Assembly: GCA_023935145.1 (NCBI GenBank)
Contig: CM043700.1
Coordinates: 67,125,120 to 67,189,119 of the forward strand
DNA length: 64,000 bases
Reading direction: 5' to 3'
Origin: Bretschneidera sinensis
Taxonomy: Eukaryota > Streptophyta > Magnoliopsida > Brassicales > Akaniaceae
A program made the position numbers and the translations under genes. The notes under the pieces are model-generated. The model was given only the letters and a program-made list of their open reading frames with translations. It was not told where the DNA came from and searched no databases. This document shows, one piece after another, positions 55,770 to 64,000 of the stretch. The stretch's first letter is position 1. Each line of letters begins with the position of its first letter.

Positions 55770-58700
55770 CCAATGATTTTCAAGATCTTGTGAACCAGTT
55801 GTCTACGATGAAAATAGTGTTAGATAATGAGTGCGCACTATTTCTTTTGGGTACTTTGCTTTATAGTTGGGAGACTTTGGTAATGTCACTTAGTAACTCT
55901 TCTTCGAATAGTGTGCTCAGTTTGTCTATGGTGAAAGACAATATGTTCAATGAGGAGACTCACAAAAAAAATTCGGGCACAGATAGTGGTCAAGCTCTTG
56001 TCATAGAGAACAGGGGAAGAAGTAATAGTAGAGGTCCTAAAGGTCATGGTAAATCCAAAGACAAGTCAAAGTCCAGAGATAAGGTGAAATGTTATCACTG
56101 CAATAAACTGGGTCATATGAAGAGAAATTGTTGGGTCTGGAAATAGGAACAACATGATGGAAAGAATAAGAAGAAGAACAATAACAAGAACACAACAACA
56201 GTTGTTTTAGATGAAGAAAAAGTTGTGTTACTTGCTTATGAGTTTGAAGAGTGCAACCATATTGCAGATTCTGGTACTGACTGGGTGGTTGATTCAGCAG
56301 CTTCTTTCCATTGTATTCCACATCGGGATTACTTTACAACGTACAAAGAATGAGACTTTTGTACAATGAAGATGGGAAACTCGAGTTTTGCTCCAATTGT
56401 TAGGATTGGTGATATGCGCATATAGACAGATGTAGGGTCCACTATGAATTTGAAGAATGTGAGACATGTTCTTGAATTTTGTTTCAATCTGATTTCAACT
56501 TATCTCTTGGATGAAGAAAGGTATGAGCACTACTTCGACAACGGAAGGTGGAAACTGACCAAAGGGATCATTGGTGGTTGCTAGAGGAAAGATGTGTTGT
56601 ACCTTGTACAAGACACGTGTGAAAGTGTGTGGTAATGAGCTGAATATAGTTTAAGATGATGCTTTTCCAAACTTGTGGCGTAAGAGGCTAGTGCATATGA
56701 GTGAGAAAGAGTTGCAGATTTTGGCTAGGATGTCGTTCATTCCTTCCTCCAAAGGTATATCTCTGAACCCATGTAATTATTATTTATTTGGTAAGCATTA
56801 TAGAGTTTCTTTTACTAAGTCATCTAAAAGAAAACAAAAGAAATTAGAATTTGCATATTCTAATGTTTTTGGTCCCATTGAAGTAGACTCTTTGGGTGGC
56901 AATAGAAATTTTGTTACTTTTATTGATGACGTTTCACAAAAGGTGTGGGTTTATTTGTTGAAGAACAAAAACCAGGTATTTCAGAATTTCAGAAGTTTCA
57001 TGCTTTGGTGGAGAGAGAGACAGGGGATCAATTGAAATGTCTCTGTATTGACAATGGTGGAGAGTATACCTCCAATGAGTTTACAGATTATTGTTCACAG
57101 TTTGGCATCAAGCATGAGATGACAGTTCCAGTTACCCCACAACATAATAGTGCGGCTGAGAGAATAAACTGTATTTTTGTGGAAAGAGTTAGATGCATGC
57201 TCAAAATGGGTAAGCTGCGTAAGCCATTTTAGGGTGAATCAGTTCGTATAGCATGCTACTTAATTAATATATCTCTATCCGTTCCATTGTGTTTTTAAAT
57301 TCTAGAAAGAGTTTGGAAAGGAAAAGATATTTCTTATTCTCACTTAAAGGTGTTTGGTTGATAAGTTTTTGCACACGTTCTCAAGGAGAAGAGGTCAAAA
57401 CTTGATGACAAAGCAGTTTCTTGTGTGTTTGTTGGTTATGGGGATGGTAAGTTTCGTTACAAGTTATAGGATCCAGAAAATGAGGAGATTATTAGAAGCA
57501 GAGATGTTGTCTTTAATGAAAATGAAACTTTGGCTGACATTAAGAAGAGTGTAAAGAAACAGTATGGTACATGCAGAATTAAAAACTTTGTACCAGATCC
57601 TACTCCTTCAGACAGTGCCATAGGTGAAGGAGAGATACTTGAAGAAGAACGTATGGGTAATGATGAGCCAACAACAGTTGATGATGATGTTATGCATGAT
57701 ACAGAGCATGTTGAGCAAGAGGAGCAACCTGTTGTACCGGAGGCTATAGGGCTTCAGTTGAGAGGTCTACTAGAGAGCATCAATTGTCTACTAGGTACTC
57801 TAGTTCTAAGTATGTCTTGGTTACTGATAGAGGGGAGCCAGAGAGCTTCCAAGAAGTGTAGTCACATGCAGAAAAAGATTGTTGGATGAAAGCAATGAAG
57901 GAAGAGATGGGTTATTTGGAAAAGAACAATACTTATGAATTGATTGATCTTGCCAAAGGCAGAAAAGCATTGAGGAACAAGTGGGTGTTCAAGCTAAAGA
58001 AAGATGGTGAAAAGCTAGTGAAGTATAATGCTCGACTAGTGGTGAAAGGTTTCAATCAAATGAAAGGAGTAGACTTCGATGAAAATTTCTCTCCAGTGGT
58101 AAAGATGAGTTCTATCTGAGTTGTACTTGGTTTGGCAGCTAGTTTTAATCTTGAGCTTTAGCAATTAGATGTGAAGATGACATTTCTTCATGATGATTTG
58201 CATTAGGAGATTTATATGGTTCAACTAGAAGGTTTTGAAGAGAAAGGGAAAGAGAACATGGTTTGTAGGTAGAAGAGTCTGTATGGATTAAAACAGGCTC
58301 TAAGATAGTGGTACCAGAAGTTTAATTCATTCATGGTAAATCATAGTTACCAAAGGACAACTGTAGATCCATGTGTGTATGTTAAGAATTTCCCTGATGG
58401 TAACTTTATTATCCTTTTATTGTCTGTTGATGATATGTTGATTGTGGGACAAGATGCTAAAATGATTGGTAAGTTGAAAGATGAATTGTTTAAGTCCTTT
58501 GACGTGAAGGACTTGGGACTGACGAGACAGATTTTGGGAATGCAGATTATTTGTAATACAAAAGTCAGAAAGTTGTGGTTATCATTGTAAAAGGTATGTT
58601 AAACGAGTGCTTGAAATGTTCAACATGAAGCATTTAAAATCTATAAGTACCCCTCTTACCAACCATTTTAAGTTGACCAAGAAATCGTGTCCATCAACAA

Positions 58701-59430
58701 AAGAAGAAAAGGAAGAGATATAAGCAATTCCTTATTCCTCTATAGTCGATAGCTTGATGTATGCTATGGTTTGCACGGGTCCAGAGATTGCTCATGTTGT
58801 AGGTATGGTTAGTAGGTTTTTGCTAATCTAGGTAAATGTCACTAGGAAGCAGTAAAGTGGATATTGAGATATCTCAGAGGTACCTCCAAGTTGTGTTTAA
58901 GTTTTGAGAGTTCAGAACTAGTTCTTAAGGGTTATACGGATTCAGATATGGCAGGTGATCTTGATGCTAGAAAGTCTACATCAGGGTTTTTGTTCACTTT
59001 CGTAGGGGGAGCTGTCTCATGGCAGTCAAGACTGCAAAAGTGTGTTTCCTTATCAACTACTGAGGCTAAGTACATTGCAGCGAACAAAGCTGGGAAATAG
59101 ATGCTTTGGATGAAGAGGTTTATTCAAGAATTGGGTTTGAAGCAACAAGAGTATGTGATTTTTTGTGATAGTCGGAGTGCTATGGATCTAAGCAAAGGTA
59201 CCATGCATCATTCACGTACGAAACACATTGACGTGAGATACCATTGGATTCGTGAGGTGATTGGAAAACAATTGATGAAGTTAGAAAAGATGCACAAAGA
59301 TAAAAATGTCGCTGACATGATGACAAAGGTTGTTCAAAGAGAAAAGCTTGAGTTTTGCTCGACGATGGTCGGGATGGACTCCAAGTGAGTCACATAGCAG
59401 TTCTCTCCCTTATGGGCTAGAGGGGGAGAT

Positions 59431-59534
59431 TGTTTGGCTTGTGGGGTCCAGACCATAAGCAAATTAAAATAAGAAATAAAAGAAAGTAAAGGTGTTGGCT
59501 GGTGTAGTCCTTACAGGACTCAGAATCCTATGCT
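59431..59534 (+). repeat. COP2-b 3' LTR remnant
   Basis: Starts TGTTTGGCTTGTGGGG after AGGGGGAGAT and stops after CAGAATCCTATGCT, where unrelated sequence begins. Confidence 0.85.
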
Positions 59535-61366
59535 AAAACCGTTTCATTTCATTTCATTTCACTTGCTTAACGTGAGCTAAAACAGAACAAAGAAACCATA
59601 AAGTTGTAAACAATGCTTGCAACAATCAACATTTTCAATACCTTGACCCCTGTCTCAGTACCCACAAAATGCACACCCATTCTTCTAATATCCTCTCTAA
59701 TCCTTTAAATTTCTACCCACGATCCAATTCATTTACTTCATTAGTGGTCCTGGCAGCTGTTTCATTGACAAGCAAACACCACACAAACAATTCACATTGT
59801 TGATCTTCGCACGTGTAATACAATTTGTTTGGATTTTTCTTTGACTCAACAAATCCTCATTGCAGCTCTATTTCCACATTTGCATATAATGTTTATGTAT
59901 CTTAGATGACAGCCACTCTCACTCATACCAGAAGAAGACATTGTTTGGCCTACAACATGAAAATTCAAAAAAAAAAAAAAAAACACCCGAAAAATTTAAA
60001 TATCCAAAAATCACACAAACTTTAACATAATCTATTCAACCCAAGTAAAATAAGAGATGAAGAATCGAAATAAATGAAGCTGACGAACCAAAGTAAACCC
60101 AAGATACATACCCATTACGCCATAGACACCAAAATTGAAAGGATCGAAAAATTAAGAGTTTGCTTATCTAGAAAACCCTCAAGAACACCAACTCGGAAGC
60201 TATGGAGGAGAACTTCTAATTAAAAAAAGAGATGAAGAAAGAATAAAAAAAAAGAAAAAAAAGATGAGTACCTATTACCTTATGTGACACTGAAATTGAA
60301 GGAATCACGAGATTTAGAGGTTGCTTAACTAGAAGCCCTCGCGAACGGCAACCCACAAACGATGAAAAGAAGAATTCTTTGTTGCCCAAAAAAAGAGCTA
60401 ATGAGATTTTTTGTTTCCTCATGCACGAGTTGCCCAAAAGAAGAGATGATGGAATTTCTTTGTTTAGAAAGAAAGAATGAGAAGTTAATGCAAATTTGTT
60501 CAAGAAAATAAGTTTTTATTTCTTTGTTTGATCGTAAATGAAAAGGGAAATCAAATGTTATTTGTTTCAAGAAGGGAATTTTCAGTTTAAACCAATATAA
60601 TGCTGATATATCACTCTGATTGACCAGTTTTAAACGGTTGACTAACAAAATTATTGACGTCAATGACTTAAGTGTCTCGGAAAATAAAAAGTATGAATAA
60701 GAAAAAAAAAAAAGGGGTAAGTATTATTTCCAAAACTACGAGGGGTAAGTGGACATCGAGCCAAACCTTGAGGGGAAAATATATTTATCCCATTTTTAAG
60801 AGATACATACACAAAGGTTCATGGTGAAAAATGTTGTCTCATATATCTTTTAGAGACAATGTTAAATAAGAAATTCTTTTGTTTTTTACTTGTATCAACA
60901 ATCAAGATTTTTATTGCTAGTAACCCTTGCCTAAAACCAGCTATGATACAAAGATAAGAGGAAGACAGAATGCCTTCTATATGCCACTTGGCTGGCGGTA
61001 AAATTTGACAAGAAATAGCAGGAGATGAAAATGAAGGACTAATGGTGGCAGAAAAACACCCACATGCGTTGCAGCTCAACAGTCGATCACACAAAGAAGA
61101 AATGTCTTTTCATACAAAGCAAACTCTAGTTATATTTGGGATTAAATTTAAATAAATTTAATTAAATCTGATGAGTATAATCTCCTATTTATATTAATGA
61201 AATGTGTATGTACAAAAAAAAATTATTTATATTTGGAGGAAAAGGGAAAGCTTGAAAAAGGAATGAGTGGTGTGACACTTATAGGCTGGAATCTGAGTCC
61301 ACCAAACATACTTTTCAACAGTCACCCATATTACCTGCCATATGCTTAATATTATATTCAATTGGA
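59535..61366. other. Intergenic DNA upstream of the reticulon gene
   Basis: No complete gene. ATTTC repeats near 59545-59570, poly-A near 59970. The duplicated block at 60103-60377 is listed separately. The part after 60780 is AT-rich and would contain any distal promoter of the reticulon gene. Confidence 0.55.
60103..60377. repeat. Tandem duplication, period about 161 bp
   Basis: 60103-60216 and 60264-60377 align along their length (ATTACGCC.TA/ATTACCTTAT, AAATTGAA.GGATC/AAATTGAAGGAATC, TTGCTTA.CTAGAA). On the minus strand each copy ends near a possible splice donor (GTATGT or GTAATA), so they could be duplicated 5' exons of a lost minus-strand gene. A second smaller duplication with GTTGCCCAAAA follows at ~60380-60470. 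Confidence 0.55.
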
Positions 61367-61378
61367 GATAATAAAAGG
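61367..61378 (+). promoter_or_regulatory. Possible TATA box of the reticulon gene
   Basis: GATAATAAAAGG lies about 120 bases before the start codon, followed by a CT-rich leader typical of plant 5' UTRs. Chosen by position and sequence only. Confidence 0.4.
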
Positions 61379-61494
61379 CGAAAGAACACCCATTGTTTTT
61401 CTTTTCCTCTGATGATCATCTCAAAGCTATCTAGTTTCTGGGTTTTAGAGGTCTGAGTTGGATTCAAGGTCCTGTTTCTCAGTACTTTTAGCAA

Positions 61495-63397
61495 ATGGTT
61501 TCACCGGATAGATTGTTTAACAGACACAGAACTGTCCATGAGATTCTCGGAGGAGGCCTTGGTAAGTCCATTTGATCATCTTAGCTGATCTCCTCACGCT
61601 TTTTAATCATGGGGTTTCCCCTTTTTTATTTAATTATTGATTCAGTAATAGGGTTCTCTTTTTCTATATACTTTTTACTGCCGGATTGAATTGGGAAAGT
61701 AATGTTGGTAGATTGTGAATGTGAGATTTTTACTTGTATATGATGCAATTATGGTCCTTGATCTAAATATCATTTGCTTTGGAGTTCGTGGAACTGAGAA
61801 ATCATTGTTTATTTTTGTCTGAACAGCTGCAGATGTGATATTGCGGAGGCGAAAGAATTCGACTGTGGGGATATTGTTAGTAACTTTAGCTACCTGGGTT
61901 GTGTTTGAGAGATCTGGTTATACTCTCTTGTCGCTCGTCTCTAGAGTTCTGCTACTCTTAATTGCCATTATCTTTCTCTGGGCTAAATCTGCAGCGATTC
62001 TTAACAGGTAATTTGCAAACATATTTTGCTTGTTAACCATAATTAGATGTTATTTGCTCCCCTCTCAAACTCGTAAGTGTATGAAAAATAATTCAAAGTA
62101 AGGTGATCAGTTTTAAATTATGTTATTATATTCAATTTTGTTTCTGCCGACTGCTGGTGGTTGTAATGGTTTTGGTTGGTCATTTTTGAAAGAGATTTAT
62201 CTTTATATCTTTGGTTGGATAAAAAGGGTTGCACATCAATCTAATTGACGACTTGAGCACGGCCGCTCTCTTGAGAGGCTAACTTTGTTTAATGTGCAAA
62301 ATATTGTCTGGAATGATCCAGTGGGGTAGTTTTGAGCTATTAATAATGATTGATCTTCAACTATGGACCACAAGGAATGGAAGGGGTATGCTGTATAATA
62401 AACAGTGTGGACTACTATAGAATAGCTACTTTTGCAGTTTGTAAGTTCAACGAACAAACTTTTAGGCATGATTTGCTGATTTGGTTTAGTTTAACTGCTG
62501 TTGATGATATGTTTTTCTCTAAATACTACCCTCTCCCTTTGTCTGTTCGGTGTGTATGTGTCTTAGCTCTTGTCCAGCAATTGCTCCTTGTATTATCAAT
62601 TAGTGAAGAAACAAAAGAATGTCAGAATAAGAGATTGATTCATTTTTGAAAAGCCTGGTTTCTGTATCTGTCAAGGGACAGAATGCATAGACAACAGCTA
62701 TTGCCATTGGGGCAAAATGATGAACACAACTAAGTTTCTGGTTGACTGATATGATTTCTTTTTAATCAATTAGAAACTTGCAATTGACTCAATTGTACTT
62801 TTCTTTTTCTTGAACAGGCCTGCTCCCCCTCTGCCAGAGTTGTATCTATCAGAAGAAATGGTGAATGAAGTAGGAACTTTCATCCGCACTCATGTAAATG
62901 ATTTGCTCTCAGTTTCTCAGGATATTGTGCTGGGTAAGGATCCACAGTTGTTCTTCAAAGCAGCTGCATACCTGTGGCTGATTTCTTTTGTTGGTGGCTT
63001 GAGTGATTTCCTTACTTTAGGCTACAGTAGTAAGTGTCCATTTTCTTTTCCTTTCATTATCACTTTAGTTTCTTAATAAATGTTCGAGAAAGTTGAATGT
63101 CCCTAACCATAAGTATCAAATGCAAGTTCGATGAAGAGTTTTTTACTTTTGTGGTTTTACTAGTTGTTCTGACTCTGGATTCTAATTTCCATAGTATGAT
63201 TCTAATAATCCATTTTCCTCTGTACAGGCCTTGTTATTGTTCTTACAATTCCAGCACTCTATGAGACGTTTGAGGATTACATTGACAAATATGTCATGAT
63301 GGGATACAAGAAACTACGAGAATTGTATGTGAGATTTGATGTAGAGTGTGTCAGCAGAGTCTGTAAATGGATGTTGGAAAAGAAGAAATTAAGCTGA
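61495..63397 (+). CDS. Reticulon-like protein (RTNLB family), 209 aa, four exons
   Basis: Exons 61495-61561, 61827-62007, 62818-63029 and 63228-63397, all with GT-AG introns, give 210 codons including TGA. Plant reticulons are ER membrane proteins that insert hairpins into the outer leaflet and curve tubules. The reticulon homology domain fills almost the whole protein. It opens with LFNRHRTVHEILGGG (residues 7-21), the usual plant start of the domain, then ADVILRRRK. A first hydrophobic hairpin lies at about 36-75, a loop with PAPPLPELYLSEE (84-96) follows, a second hairpin lies at about 128-165, and TIPALYETFEDYIDKY (160-175) closes it. The basic tail ends KKKLS. The N-terminus is very short, as in the smaller plant RTNLBs. 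The ATG is the first in frame before the domain. All exons are open and splice phases match, so it should be functional. The exact paralog cannot be named. Confidence 0.93.
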
Positions 63398-64000
63398 TTT
63401 CTTTCTCTTCTTCTTGATTCCATAATTTGATTTACTTCTCAAGCGACTGGGGAGTTTTTAAGTGTGGGCATGATAAGTTTCTTATTGAGCTTTGGTTTTC
63501 AGTAAGATGATGCTTTCTTCCAGTTTTGTACCTTCATTTACATGCCAGAGTTTTTTGGTTTAGAGAGAAATTGTCATAGGAGCTTTCCACCCGAATTATT
63601 TAAGGGAGATGGAACAAGATTATTGACTTTGGAAATGATAATGGTTCTGTAATTTTATCTAGAGGAGCTATTGTACATGGATATATATAGTTTTGGCTTT
63701 GAAATACATTTCAACAAGATGTAGTTTTCAATTAGGAAGACTGCAAGTTTCACCATGTCACTTCGTACAAAATGTTGATAAACTTGTTGGGTTTGGAGGA
63801 CTATATGCCATCTAATAAAATAAGGATGTAAAAAACATTTCCTTTACGGCATTTTGTTTTTTTATTTTTCACATTTATTTAATTCACAACATTTTTAAAT
63901 TCATCCCAATGAAAAAGTAAATTGGGTCAATTACTTCTGGTGAAGGCACTTCAGGAAACTCATTTCTTGATAAGTTTGACAAAATCTTAGCATAAGTTAG
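63398..64000 (+). other. Reticulon 3' UTR and downstream flank
   Basis: AT-rich sequence with no further reading frame. Candidate polyadenylation signals (TAATAAAATAAG near 63815) are present, but the true site cannot be told from sequence. Confidence 0.5.

Larger units (their letters stand above)
50943..59388 (+). pseudogene. COP2-b gag-pol polyprotein, split by COP1-p
   Basis: Gag runs 50943-51306 and resumes at 55775 (DFQDLVNQLSTM). The zinc knuckle CYHCNKLGHMKRNC is intact here, unlike in COP2-a. Protease near 56280-56430 has DSAASFH, with Ala in place of the usual Gly. Integrase 56673-57469 has CIDNGGEY; the HHCC block is damaged (CNYYLFGKHY). RT 57886-58590 has YELIDLAKGRKAL, NKWVFKLKKDGEKL and SVDDM in place of YVDDM. 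RNase H 58864-59388 has GYTDSDMAGDLDARKSTSG, SLSTTEAKY and FCDSRSAMDLSK. Stops at nine COP2-a positions are repeated here, so the copy is dead although several domains read well. Confidence 0.87.
50810..59534 (+). mobile_element. COP2-b: second COP2 copy with both LTRs truncated, split by COP1-p
   Basis: Only the last ~96 bp of the 5' LTR (to 50905) and the first ~104 bp of the 3' LTR (59431-59534) remain. The primer site TGGTATCAGAGC lies at 50908-50919. The internal region is collinear with COP2-a and interrupted in gag by COP1-p (51307-55769). No target duplication can be expected because the outer ends are gone. Confidence 0.9.

Noticed and set aside
62350..62649. 99-codon frame before reticulon exon 3
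   Set aside because: It lies wholly in intron 2 between a good donor at 62008 and acceptor at 62817, and has no domain.
62810..63076. 88-codon frame through exon 3
   Set aside because: It is exon 3 read on into intron 3; the GT at 63030 and the matching phase of exon 4 show the real end.

Overview
This is nuclear DNA from a flowering plant, most likely a woody eudicot. The evidence is AT-rich intergenic sequence, GT-AG introns in the one ordinary gene, and nested Ty1/copia and Ty3/gypsy LTR retrotransposons of plant type, primed by initiator-Met tRNA (copia) and Asp tRNA (gypsy). The species cannot be fixed from the sequence alone. There is no bacterial, organellar or CRISPR content. All counts below were made by eye.

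Layout. 1-1449 is intergenic. 1455-5839 is gypsy element Gy-A (minus strand, 5-bp target duplication CCGTG). 8838-23500 is a copia relic, COP3 (plus), that lost its 5' half. It was split by a copia element on the minus strand, COP1-m (10155-21663), whose left LTR was later split by a second gypsy copy, Gy-B (10606-16172, target duplication GTTAT). 24403-36371 is copia element COP4 (target duplication ATAGG), interrupted by a solo COP1-type LTR (25380-26263, ATCGA) and a third gypsy copy, Gy-C (26350-32695, AGTAT/AGTGT). 36377-40871 is intergenic and holds a foldback element near 40.5 kb. 40872-43918 is a gutted copia relic, COP5, related to COP3. 44935-50443 (COP2-a) and 50810-59534 (COP2-b) are two dead copies of one copia family in tandem. 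COP2-b is split by a plus-strand COP1 copy (COP1-p, 51307-55769). The only ordinary host gene is a four-exon reticulon-like (RTNLB) gene at 61495-63397, plus strand.

How the parts relate. The three gypsy copies share the same missing pieces: no capsid part of gag, no protease, and an ORF that stops at the same place in the N-terminal part of reverse transcriptase. They still keep the Asp-tRNA primer site, polypurine tracts, LTRs and target duplications. They therefore look like a non-autonomous Athila-like family that spread after the deletions, presumably using enzymes of a full-length relative. The copia copies carry stops, frameshifts and deletions and are probably inactive.

Most unusual signals: (i) the COP1-p leader, with about five tandem initiator-Met primer-site motifs at ~22-bp spacing followed by four 47-bp repeats that can each form a hairpin; (ii) clustered AGTCGACT palindromes in the LTRs of COP3/COP5, where the flanking arms differ between families but stay self-complementary; (iii) nine in-frame stop codons shared by the two COP2 copies, seven of them TAG; (iv) the shared-deletion gypsy family itself.
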